From assembly GCA_902785575.1 (NCBI GenBank), contig CACZZF010000001.1, positions 124,001-188,000 of the forward strand: a DNA stretch of 64,000 nucleotides, read 5' to 3'. Within the stretch, counting starts at the first letter, position 1, and the number at the start of each line of letters is the position of its first letter. Source of the stretch: an uncultured Bacteroidia bacterium. GTDB taxonomy: Bacteria > Bacteroidota > Bacteroidia > Bacteroidales > UBA932. Below, one piece after another: positions 17,348-25,538 of this stretch. The notes beneath the pieces were generated by a model, which had not been told where the DNA came from, did no database searches, and saw only the letters and a program-made list of their open reading frames with translations. The position numbers and the translations under genes were made by a program.

Positions 17348-19069
17348 ATGGACAAGAAAGAGATAACGATTTTCTGCAAGAACGACGGGAAGAACCATAG
17401 GATCGAGATGGGAGGCACGCTGGGGGATCTTGCCCGTAAGTGGTGCAAGACAGTAACAGACCCCAAGACAGGGCATAAGCTGGATGTCATAGCCGCCCTC
17501 GTGGACAACAAACTTAAGGAACTGGATTACAGACCAATACTTTTCCACCAGGTCGAGTTCATAGGATTCAACCATGCTGATGGGAGGCGTTGTTACCTAC
17601 GTTCCCTGTGTTTCACCCTCCAGAACGCTGTCAGGGCCCTGCATCCGGACAAGGTGCTAGTCGTGGACCACTCCCTGCCGAGCGGACTGTACTGTGAGCT
17701 CCATGAGATCGGAAAGATGGAGGATGGCCGGGCAAAGGTCCATTTTGTCACTGACGAGGAGATCGATGCGATCAAGGACAAGATGAAGGAAATCATCGCC
17801 AAAGACCTCCCCTTCACGAAGGTCAAGATGTTCTCCGAAGAGGCACAGGAGATATTCCTTAAGAACAACCAGCCGCACAAAGCGATCCTCCAGAAGAGTG
17901 TGGGGACTTTCACTTGCAGCGTCTATTATCTAGACGGCAACGCCGACTCGTTCCACGGGCCTCTGATCCCTTCGACAGGCTTCCTTAAGACCTTCGATAT
18001 CACCGGAATAGGAGACGGTTTCTGCCTTCAGGGGCCGAAGATGACCGATTTCACCAAGGTCATGCCGATGAAGCGGCACACGAAGGTGGCCGCCACCCTT
18101 AAAGACTATTCCAACTGGTGTTCTATAATTGGTATCGATAGTGTCGGAACCCTTAACTCCGCCATCAAAGCCGGAAGGGCGGTAGAGATAATAAACCTCG
18201 CTGAGGCGCTCCACGAGAGGAATTATTCCAAAATTGCCGACAAGATTTACGAGAACCGTTTCGAGAAACGGATCGTGATGATAGCCGGACCTTCATCCAG
18301 CGGAAAAACCTCCTCGTCCCTGAGGATCGCTCTGCAGTGTAAGGTGCTGGGTCTCAAGCCCAAAGTGATTGAGCTGGACAATTATTTCGTGGACAGGGAC
18401 AAGACCCCTCTTGACGAGGACGGTAAGCTCGACTTCGAGTCGCTCCACGCCATGGACCTGGAGTTGCTGAACAGCCAGCTCAACGACCTGCTCGAAGGAA
18501 AAGAAGTGGAAATACCAAAATATGATTTCGGGCAAGGAAGGAGAACCTATGTCGGGAACAAGCTTCACCTCGAGGACAAGGACATCCTGATCATGGAGGG
18601 TATCCACGCCCTCAACCCTGAGATGACCTCAGCGGTCGATAATTCCAGGATATTCAGGGTCTATGTCTCCGCGATGACTTCCCTTAATCTTGACGAGAAC
18701 AGCAACCTGTCGACTTCAGACAACAGGTTGCTCCGCAGAATGGTCAGGGACAACCGGGTAAGGAACACAACCCCCGAGGATACCCTTCTGAGGTGGTATA
18801 GTGTCCGCCGAGGGGAGATGAAAAACATATTCCCCTTCCAGGAAAACGCTGATTTCCTTTTCAACTCCGGAGTCATCTTCGAGTTGCCGCTGCTTAAGTA
18901 TTACGCCGAGCCGCTCCTGAGACGTATCTCACCCAGTTCCCCCGCTTTCACTGAGGCGGTGCGGCTCCTTAAGTTCCTGGACTACATCGTGGCTCTCCAG
19001 CCCTCGGAGATCGCGGCGATCCCGCCCACATCCATTTTGAGGGAATTCATAGGAGGACAGACCTTATAA
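17348..19069 (+). CDS. TGS-domain nucleoside (uridine) kinase
   Basis: A 573-residue cytoplasmic protein with three parts: an N-terminal TGS-like ubiquitin-fold domain (GGTLGDLARKWCKTV, about residues 19-33), a region resembling the threonyl-tRNA synthetase editing-site domain (VVDHSLPSGLYCEL; NNQPHKAILQ), and a C-terminal uridine-kinase/phosphoribulokinase P-loop domain with GPSSSGKTSS (about 313-322), the substrate-loop LDNYFVDRD and IMEGIHALNP. This three-part layout is standard in Bacteroidetes and Firmicutes and is annotated as nucleoside kinase. It probably phosphorylates uridine or cytidine; the ThrRS-like part has no known role here. Confidence 0.9.
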   Translation: MDKKEITIFCKNDGKNHRIEMGGTLGDLARKWCKTVTDPKTGHKLDVIAALVDNKLKELDYRPILFHQVEFIGFNHADGRRCYLRSLCFTLQNAVRALHPDKVLVVDHSLPSGLYCELHEIGKMEDGRAKVHFVTDEEIDAIKDKMKEIIAKDLPFTKVKMFSEEAQEIFLKNNQPHKAILQKSVGTFTCSVYYLDGNADSFHGPLIPSTGFLKTFDITGIGDGFCLQGPKMTDFTKVMPMKRHTKVAATLKDYSNWCSIIGIDSVGTLNSAIKAGRAVEIINLAEALHERNYSKIADKIYENRFEKRIVMIAGPSSSGKTSSSLRIALQCKVLGLKPKVIELDNYFVDRDKTPLDEDGKLDFESLHAMDLELLNSQLNDLLEGKEVEIPKYDFGQGRRTYVGNKLHLEDKDILIMEGIHALNPEMTSAVDNSRIFRVYVSAMTSLNLDENSNLSTSDNRLLRRMVRDNRVRNTTPEDTLLRWYSVRRGEMKNIFPFQENADFLFNSGVIFELPLLKYYAEPLLRRISPSSPAFTEAVRLLKFLDYIVALQPSEIAAIPPTSILREFIGGQTL

Positions 19070-19101
19070 TATCGCTATAGAATTATTTATAAACCAAAAA
19101 T

Positions 19102-19107
19102 AGGAGG
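19102..19107 (+). promoter_or_regulatory. Perfect Shine-Dalgarno AGGAGG before guaA
   Basis: AGGAGG lies 7 bases before ATG 19115. Strong SD sequences are scarce in this window and in Bacteroidetes generally, so it fixes the start and suggests strong initiation. Confidence 0.75.
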
Positions 19108-19114
19108 AAACAAA

Positions 19115-20092
19115 ATGGATCCAAATGTCAGACCGGAATCAATGGAGAGAATCACGACTCCAGAATTGGCGCAAGCCTTTATCGATGAGCAGATCGCCGC
19201 AGTAAGGAAACAAGTAGGGAACAAAAAAGTCCTGCTGGCGCTATCGGGAGGTGTCGACTCTTCTGTGGTGGCCGCGTTGCTGATCAAGGCCATCGGAAAT
19301 CAACTGGTCTGCGTACATGTCAACCACGGGTTGCTTAGAAAGGGAGAACCGGAACAGGTCATCAAGGTGTTCAAGGAAGAGTTGGGCGCCAACCTTGTCT
19401 ACGTGGACGCCACTGACAGGTTTTTGGACAAACTCGCCGGAGTGGACGATCCTGAGACCAAGAGAAAGATAATCGGCAAGGAGTTTATCGACGTCTTCGC
19501 CGAGGAGGCCTCGAAGTTGGAAGGCATCGAATTCCTTGGTCAAGGAACAATCTATCCCGACATCCTGGAGTCCAGGGACGGGATCAAGGCCCATCACAAC
19601 GTTGGTGGAATGCCTGAGGAGTTCAATTTTGAATTGGTTGAGCCAGTGAAACTCCTGTACAAAGACGAGGTCCGGGTCGTGGGTAAAGCCCTCGGTCTTC
19701 CTGACAACATGGTTTACCGCCAGCCGTTCCCTGGTCCGGGACTCGGGGTGAGATGTGTCGGAGCGATTACCCGTGACAGGCTTGAGGCGGTCAGGGAAGC
19801 CGACGCTATCGTTCGTGAGGAGATCGGTAAGATGAATCCTACCCCTTGGCAGTATTTCGTGGCTATTCCCGACGTCAAGTCAACTGGAATAAAGGACGGA
19901 AAGCGTTACATGGGTTGGGCGGCGGTTATACGCGCTGTCGACACCAAAGACGCTGTCACAGCTAAATCAGTGGAGATTCCCTGGGATATTCTCCGCACTA
20001 TCCGGGACAGGATTATCGCCGAAGTTCCCGGAGTCAACAGAGTGCTCTGGGATTACTCCGACAAACCTGTATCCACAATCGAGTGGGAATAA
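19115..20092 (+). CDS. guaA: GMP synthase ATP-pyrophosphatase subunit (no glutaminase domain)
   Basis: Adenylates XMP and converts it to GMP with ammonia. The 325 residues cover only the ATP-PPase and dimerisation domains. The PP-loop SGGVDSS lies near residues 44-50, the conserved GQGTIYPD near 141, FPGPGLGVRC near 205 and the C-terminal signature DKPVSTIEWE at the end. Standard GuaA is about 510-525 residues with an N-terminal glutamine amidotransferase; here the AGGAGG and start leave no room for one. It must use free ammonia or a separate glutaminase, as in the split archaeal type. It ends one base before the convergent BatD/E gene. Confidence 0.9.
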   Translation: MDPNVRPESMERITTPELAQAFIDEQIAAVRKQVGNKKVLLALSGGVDSSVVAALLIKAIGNQLVCVHVNHGLLRKGEPEQVIKVFKEELGANLVYVDATDRFLDKLAGVDDPETKRKIIGKEFIDVFAEEASKLEGIEFLGQGTIYPDILESRDGIKAHHNVGGMPEEFNFELVEPVKLLYKDEVRVVGKALGLPDNMVYRQPFPGPGLGVRCVGAITRDRLEAVREADAIVREEIGKMNPTPWQYFVAIPDVKSTGIKDGKRYMGWAAVIRAVDTKDAVTAKSVEIPWDILRTIRDRIIAEVPGVNRVLWDYSDKPVSTIEWE

Positions 20093-20093
20093 G

Positions 20094-22799
20094 CTAGATA
20101 ATCTCGATCGCTGAAGACTCGATCCAGCCCTGACGGCCATCCGCCAGGGCTATATTTTGCCATTCACCGACACTGTCAAGAATCTTGACTTTCGTGCCCT
20201 CATGGATGACAAACAAGTCTTTACCGCTTGAAGGAGAGCTCTTTACGGAAGAGACAGGAAGCATCACGATGGCGCTGTCTTTCTTCGCGTAGTCCCTCTT
20301 TTGCCAAGCTGAGAAATCAAGGCAAAGCAGCGATAGGACAAGGAAAACTATTCCGAGATAGAACCCAGCCCTGCGTCTCCCGATCGAAGATGACAACAAG
20401 AACATCAGTCCAAGCGCCAACGCGCATAGGAGGAATACCAGGAACAAGACTGCCCAAGTATCCGATCCAAGAGTATAGCACATTTTCCGTCCGACACTCT
20501 CGATTATAAATTCGGGTACGGCCTCGATCTTGTCCTGGACGAAACTCTGGGCGAATTCAAGGTTGTAACGGGCGTCAGCGAACGACGGATCCAACTTCAA
20601 AGCCCTCTCGTAATTCAGGATCGCCTTAGGGTAATTGCCCAGCTTGAAATAAGCGTCTCCTGTATTGCAATAGAGCTCAGGAGATGCGACTCCGGTGGCA
20701 AGGAGCGACTCCCAAGCGGCGGCGGCGTCCTGGAAACGGCTATTGGTATACGCATCCACACCATCTTGCCACAAATCCCCGCTTCCAACCTCAGAAACAG
20801 TTGAATCTGAGGAAGCTACAACCATTTGTCCTGCCTCCTGGGCAGAGATGTTGTAGGATATTCCCAAAGAAAGGATAACCGCTATTATCGCCGAGACGGC
20901 CTTGGACTTGGAACGGACTGTCTTCAGGCTGGAGTCAATGGCCGAAATGACCTTGATGGCGCTGTCATAATGCGCGCTCATAGCCTCATGGCCGGCATCA
21001 GGGGAATATCTAGCGAATTCACATGCCTCGAGGAGACCAGTGAAAGCGTCGGTGTCCTCTTGGGAGACCCCTCCCTCAAGAAGAGCGGAAGCGATATTCT
21101 CCCCGCTGAGATCAGACATATCCATATTGAGTTTATCTGATATGAAACCTATCAAAGCCTTGTGGAGCTCCTCATAGAATGCGGTGTAAAGATTCTTTCC
21201 GAGGAAGTCTCCGGCCTGCTTGAGCCTTGCCTTGGCCATCTTCGTGGCCCTGCGGTTCTTGGTCTTGGCGACATCAGCCTTCATAGCCGCCACTTTCCTC
21301 AAAGCGAGCCAGATAGCGACAGCCGCGGCCAACATCAAGCCAAGCAGTACGCAGAACAAAGTGGAGCCCAGGAAGAAGGAACCTTCTTTCTCGAGTGATG
21401 GCTTCTTGGTGGAAATGAAGCGGATATCGTTCGCCAGGCTCTTGACGTCCCTTCTCTCGACTCCGGGAGTAGTGACCGTCACAGGTCCAGAGGACTCGGA
21501 CCCCTTGCCCTTTGCGACCTTAATATGCTGAGGCTCAGTACGTAGAGTTACGTATTTCCCAGTATTGATATCGTAGTAGGAATATTCCACCGAAGGAATC
21601 GTGAACTCTCCGGCGCTGCGAGGGATGAAGGGGAACTCGAACGACTTGCTGCCGGAAGTGCCGCCGTTACTCTTGTCAGTGTTTTCGGTGGACTTGGTGT
21701 CATAAACCTCGAAATCCGGAGGGAAACTGACTTTTGGTTCCTCGAGCAAGGAGACGTTTCCACGTCCCGAGATAGTCACGACAAGCGACCCCGCATCGTG
21801 TGTTTTAAGCTCATCCGATGACAGGCGGGCGGATATCCCGAAACTACCCACGCCCCCACCGAATGAAGCGGGCTGTCCGGCGGGGAGAGGATTGACCTTG
21901 ACCTTGAGGGCCGAAGTGGTCACCCTCTTGCGAATGGTGTGGTACTCGTCCTGGAAGAAACTGTCGAAAATGCTGTTGGAAGTGCCCGTGTTGACCCTGA
22001 CATTGACCAGGCAGACAAGCTCCGCCGGATCGATGGTGATGGTTCCGGCCTGCTGCGGAATCAAGACATAAGACCTCAACACGGCGGTGTTGTAGATCTT
22101 GTCGTCGAAGCTTTCCCTCTTGAACTCGATGTTTGTCGGCGAATATGTCTCCTGACTCCAGAAGCCGTTGAAACTGGGGAACTTGGCATTCTCGAATCCG
22201 GCGATATTAACCCTCTGGTAAAGCTTTAAAGTAGCGGTGAGCGGTTCTCCCAAAACAACCTCCGAACGACTGAGGGATAATCTTAAGAACAGGTCGCTCG
22301 CAGGAATCTCACCGGAGGCAGCCTGCTTCCCAGAGCCTCCGGATCCGCCTTGAGACGACCCGCCGGATGACTGGGATCCTTGGCTTCCCTGACCAGCGGA
22401 TGAAGCGTCAGTCACGACCTGGATTGAGAATTGTGAGGAATAAATCTTCTCACCGGAGACAGTGGCCGATGCCGCTGGAATCTGGAATGTGCCGGTAGCC
22501 TTTGGCAGAAGGATATAAGTGAATGTCGACTGATGAGAAGAAGTACGCTTCCCGTTTATGATCTGGACACTTGTGGAAGTCCCTTTCTGAGGCCCCCAAA
22601 CAAGTTGGAAATCATCACCTTGAGACCATGAGAAGTCAGAAGGGCTCTTCTCTCCCTCGATAATGAAAGTCACATTGAACTGCTCGTTGGCACCAACCAC
22701 ATTCGGTGCCTCGACCTTGATTGAGTTCTGGGCATGCGAACCCGGAGCCGTGATGAGTGACACGGCAACGAGCGCCAATATGTATAGCAATCTTTTCAT
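20094..22799 (-). CDS. BatD-BatE fusion protein
   Basis: About 901 residues from ATG 22799 (a TTG at 22808 overlaps batC). Residues 1-27 form a signal peptide. The next 430 or so form the beta-rich BatD (oxygen-tolerance) ectodomain with a Gly/Ser-rich linker near 145-165. A membrane helix near 480-500 is followed by a helical cytoplasmic part. A second hydrophobic segment near 630-655 (AVSAIIAVILSLG) corresponds to the signal peptide of a normally separate BatE. TPRs follow (NTGDAYFKLGNYPKAILNYERAL), then two membrane helices and a C-terminal SH3-like domain (VIHEGTKVKILDSVGEWQNI). In most Bacteroidetes BatD and BatE are adjacent separate genes. It is last in the Bat operon; envelope stress or aerotolerance role inferred from the family. 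Confidence 0.87.
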   Translation of the reverse strand: MKRLLYILALVAVSLITAPGSHAQNSIKVEAPNVVGANEQFNVTFIIEGEKSPSDFSWSQGDDFQLVWGPQKGTSTSVQIINGKRTSSHQSTFTYILLPKATGTFQIPAASATVSGEKIYSSQFSIQVVTDASSAGQGSQGSQSSGGSSQGGSGGSGKQAASGEIPASDLFLRLSLSRSEVVLGEPLTATLKLYQRVNIAGFENAKFPSFNGFWSQETYSPTNIEFKRESFDDKIYNTAVLRSYVLIPQQAGTITIDPAELVCLVNVRVNTGTSNSIFDSFFQDEYHTIRKRVTTSALKVKVNPLPAGQPASFGGGVGSFGISARLSSDELKTHDAGSLVVTISGRGNVSLLEEPKVSFPPDFEVYDTKSTENTDKSNGGTSGSKSFEFPFIPRSAGEFTIPSVEYSYYDINTGKYVTLRTEPQHIKVAKGKGSESSGPVTVTTPGVERRDVKSLANDIRFISTKKPSLEKEGSFFLGSTLFCVLLGLMLAAAVAIWLALRKVAAMKADVAKTKNRRATKMAKARLKQAGDFLGKNLYTAFYEELHKALIGFISDKLNMDMSDLSGENIASALLEGGVSQEDTDAFTGLLEACEFARYSPDAGHEAMSAHYDSAIKVISAIDSSLKTVRSKSKAVSAIIAVILSLGISYNISAQEAGQMVVASSDSTVSEVGSGDLWQDGVDAYTNSRFQDAAAAWESLLATGVASPELYCNTGDAYFKLGNYPKAILNYERALKLDPSFADARYNLEFAQSFVQDKIEAVPEFIIESVGRKMCYTLGSDTWAVLFLVFLLCALALGLMFLLSSSIGRRRAGFYLGIVFLVLSLLCLDFSAWQKRDYAKKDSAIVMLPVSSVKSSPSSGKDLFVIHEGTKVKILDSVGEWQNIALADGRQGWIESSAIEII

Positions 22800-22801
22800 C
22801 T

Positions 22802-23551
22802 TTACCAATTCTTGTCCTTCTGACGGGATTTAAGGACCGCAGCCTTCTCTTTGTTCACCTTGTCCTGTGTCTCTTTCTCCCTGGCCTGGATAGCATTCAG
22901 CATCTGCTGAGCCTGCTGGGGAGATATCTTGGCATCACCTTGACCTTGTCCCTGGTTTTGGTCCTGATTCTGGTTTTGGTCCTGATTCTGATTTTGGTCC
23001 TGATTCTGATTTTGGTCCTGGTTCTGGTCCTGATTCTGGTCCTGATTCTGGTCCTGATTCTGGTCTTGGTTCTGATCCTGGTTCTGGCCGTTTCCGCCAC
23101 CGCCGCCTCCGTCTTTCTGGAGCATCAACTTGGCGTAGGCGTAATTCTCTTTGGCGTCCATGTCATCCGGTCTGCTAAGAAGAGACTGCTTATAAGCCTC
23201 CACAGCGGCGCTCCAGTCCTTTTTCTGGACCGCCACATCGCCAAGATTGTAATAATAATCAGCGGCATTGACATTGTCCGCGGCGACATCCTTCAGCTTC
23301 TCAAGCGACTTCCCGGCCTCCTCGTAATTGTTCTGACGGTAAAGAGAGCTGGCAAGATTATACGAGGCGGCGAAAGAAGTCGAGTCTTTGACCAAAGCCT
23401 TGCGGTAGCCAATCTCACTCTTCGGCCAGTCGCCTTTCTTGAACTGACGGTTTCCCGAGCGCACCTCCCTGCGGTCAACCTGAGCGGACAGGCTGAGACC
23501 GCATAGAAACGCCAATGACAACGTCAAAAAGTATTTAAAACCACTTCTCAT
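22802..23551 (-). CDS. BatC, TPR protein with Gln/Asn/Asp repeat
   Basis: A 249-residue protein with a signal peptide (residues 1-24, ending LSAQ), then three or so TPRs (ASYNLASSLYRQNNYEEAG, DYYYNLGDVAVQKKDWSAA) and a Gly stretch. It then has an almost pure QDQNQDQN low-complexity run (about residues 155-205) before a charged C-terminus. This is the BatC arrangement of Bacteroidetes. Its ATG overlaps the end of batB by 4 bases, and 2 bases separate its stop from batD/E. Likely a periplasmic partner of BatA/BatB. Confidence 0.87.
   Translation of the reverse strand: MRSGFKYFLTLSLAFLCGLSLSAQVDRREVRSGNRQFKKGDWPKSEIGYRKALVKDSTSFAASYNLASSLYRQNNYEEAGKSLEKLKDVAADNVNAADYYYNLGDVAVQKKDWSAAVEAYKQSLLSRPDDMDAKENYAYAKLMLQKDGGGGGGNGQNQDQNQDQNQDQNQDQNQDQNQDQNQNQDQNQNQDQNQNQDQNQGQGQGDAKISPQQAQQMLNAIQAREKETQDKVNKEKAAVLKSRQKDKNW
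22940..23085 (-). repeat. Coding tandem repeat (Gln/Asn/Asp)
   Basis: Twelve-base and six-base units of the type ggtcctgattct are repeated many times in this stretch, encoding QDQNQN units in BatC. The units drift in phase, as expected from slippage, so strain-length variation is likely. Confidence 0.85.
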
Positions 23552-24555
23552 CTCTTGTCAAACAAATGTCTGCGGGAGCGCCTCTCCCCTATCAGCATCT
23601 CCAACACGAAGAGCGCTAGCGCTATACCAAGGAAATACATGAACTGCTCGTCATATTCCTCAAACACGACAGAACTGTATTCCTCTTCCTGCATCTTCTT
23701 TATGTCGTTAACGATCGGTGTCAGGCCGAACTCGTCGTTGCCGGCATGTACATAAGCTCCACCTCCGGCCTGGGCGATCTCCTTAAGGGTGTCCTCATCG
23801 AGTTTGGTCACGACGATATTGCCTTCCTTGTCTTTCAAGAGGCCTCCATCCATCGGAATCGGTTGACCTTCAACGGATCCGACACCTATAGTGTAGACCT
23901 TCACCCCAGCCTCGGCCGCCTGTGTCGCGGCGGCGACAGCGTCGTCCTCGTGGTTCTCACCATCAGTGATCACGATGATCGCGCGGCTGTTCTCACTCTG
24001 GGCGCTGAAGCTTTTGACAGCGGTATTTATAGCGTCACCGATCGCCGTACCCTGGATCGGGATGGACTCGGTCGAAATGTTCGAGAGGAACAACTTGGCG
24101 CTGACATAATCAGAGGTGATAGGCAACTGGACAAATGAGCTTCCAGCGAATATGATCAGGCCGATCCTGTCTCCCTGAAGCCTGTCAGTGATCCTTGATA
24201 TCGCCAACTTGGCCCTCTCGAGCCTGTTCGGGGAATAGTCCTGGGCGAGCATTGAGTTGGACACATCCAGGACAACCATGATCTCGGCACCCTTGACTTT
24301 ATATTCTTTTAACTTGGCGCCGATCTGGGGCCTGGAAAGGCCGATCACGAAAAAGAAAAACGCAAGGGAATACAGGACGGCCCTTACCCATCTCTTGGAG
24401 CGGGACCACGACGGCATCAACTCATTCACGAGAGCCTCGTCTCCCAGCTTGCGAAGACGCCGGCGTCTCGCCCCCATCCACAGCGCCATGCCGAGGAAGA
24501 AGAACGGGATCAGCAGCAAGAGCAGCAGATATTGTGAATGGGCGAATATGATCAT
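23548..24555 (-). CDS. BatB, von Willebrand factor A membrane protein
   Basis: A 335-residue protein: membrane helix at residues 8-27, another near 58-74, a VWA domain from about 90 with the MIDAS start DVSNSMLAQDYSPNRL (DxSxS intact) and TDGENHEDD, and a C-terminal helix near 305-325. This is the BatA/BatB topology, in which a periplasmic VWA domain hangs between N- and C-terminal anchors. It overlaps batA by 4 bases (ATGA). Confidence 0.92.
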   Translation of the reverse strand: MIIFAHSQYLLLLLLIPFFFLGMALWMGARRRRLRKLGDEALVNELMPSWSRSKRWVRAVLYSLAFFFFVIGLSRPQIGAKLKEYKVKGAEIMVVLDVSNSMLAQDYSPNRLERAKLAISRITDRLQGDRIGLIIFAGSSFVQLPITSDYVSAKLFLSNISTESIPIQGTAIGDAINTAVKSFSAQSENSRAIIVITDGENHEDDAVAAATQAAEAGVKVYTIGVGSVEGQPIPMDGGLLKDKEGNIVVTKLDEDTLKEIAQAGGGAYVHAGNDEFGLTPIVNDIKKMQEEEYSSVVFEEYDEQFMYFLGIALALFVLEMLIGERRSRRHLFDKR

Positions 24556-25538
24556 GGCAACCTCCTCAAAACCAAAGCTTTGATCAACATCTCAAGCAGA
24601 AGGCAAATCAACGCCGCGAGAGCATATCCCCCGAACAGTTCCTTGTAAACAGGGAAACTGTCGACTGTCACTTTCGCCTTCTCCATCTTGTTGATCTCAG
24701 AATATATCTCCGACAGCTTCGTGTTGTCTGTGGCTCTGAAATAACGGCCACCGGTCACGGAAGCTATATTGGTGAGCAGTTTCTCATCAATCTCCACCTT
24801 CATGTTCTGGACTTGCACACCCCAAGGTGTCATCACTGGATAAGGAGCCTCGCCATTGGCGCCGACTCCAATAGTGTAAACCCTTATGCCATAGGTCTTG
24901 GCGATCTCGGCGGCGGTCTCTGGAGCGATCTCGCCGCTATTGTTGACACCATCAGTAAGCAGGATAACAACCCGACTCTTGGCGTCGGAATCCTTGATCC
25001 TGGCCACCGCTGTGGCAAGGCCGTTACCGATTGCGGTACCGTCCTCGATAAGGTCGGTGGAAATCTCTTTCATCAGATTGATCAAGGTAGCCCTGTCGGT
25101 CGTCAAAGGGCACTGGGTGTAGCTCTCCCCGGCGAAAACGACGATTCCCATCCGGTCCGTAGGGCGCTGGGCGATGAACTCAATGGCTATGTCTTTCGCG
25201 GCGCTGATCCTGTCCGGAGAGAAATCCCTTGCCAACATACTGGTAGAGACATCCATCGCCAACACGATGTCGATTCCTTCGGTGTCCACCCTGTCGACCT
25301 TCGAGGAAGAGCGGGGACGGGCTATAGCGATGATAATCAGGCAAAGAGCCGCGGTCCTGAGGATGAATGGAATATGCCTGACGACGCCCAGGATAGACTT
25401 CCCGCCCATTTTCCATGGCGTCGCTTTGGAGACTCTCAAATGCGGCCTGCGGTCCCGGATCTCAAGATAGAGATAACGCAGGACCAGCAGAGCGGGAACC
25501 AGAAGGAGCCAAAGCAGTTTCGGATACTCGAAATACAT
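24552..25538 (-). CDS. BatA, von Willebrand factor A membrane protein
   Basis: A 328-residue protein with an N-terminal helix (LLWLLLVPALLVLRYLYL), a second helix near 55-75, and a VWA domain with MIDAS DVSTSMLARDFSPDRI, a distal TDGVNNSGE motif and a C-terminal anchor. It starts one base from the end of the preceding membrane protein (shared base 25538). BatA and BatB are paralogous and probably act together; binding partners are not known from sequence. Confidence 0.92.
   Translation of the reverse strand: MYFEYPKLLWLLLVPALLVLRYLYLEIRDRRPHLRVSKATPWKMGGKSILGVVRHIPFILRTAALCLIIIAIARPRSSSKVDRVDTEGIDIVLAMDVSTSMLARDFSPDRISAAKDIAIEFIAQRPTDRMGIVVFAGESYTQCPLTTDRATLINLMKEISTDLIEDGTAIGNGLATAVARIKDSDAKSRVVILLTDGVNNSGEIAPETAAEIAKTYGIRVYTIGVGANGEAPYPVMTPWGVQVQNMKVEIDEKLLTNIASVTGGRYFRATDNTKLSEIYSEINKMEKAKVTVDSFPVYKELFGGYALAALICLLLEMLIKALVLRRLP

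Noticed and set aside
17974..17990. ccttcgacaggcttcc in the nucleoside kinase, resembling the dispersed repeat
   Set aside because: It lacks the rest of the motif and encodes PSTGF within a conserved part of the protein, so it is probably a chance match.
22940..23085. Possible CRISPR-like array
   Set aside because: The units are 6-12 bases, contiguous, without spacers, and encode a low-complexity part of BatC.
22757..23506. Long plus-strand frame rich in Leu/Val/Ile opposite batC
   Set aside because: It is the complement of the BatC Gln/Asn/Asp repeat; the repeated ctggttctgatt pattern makes a hydrophobic shadow peptide.
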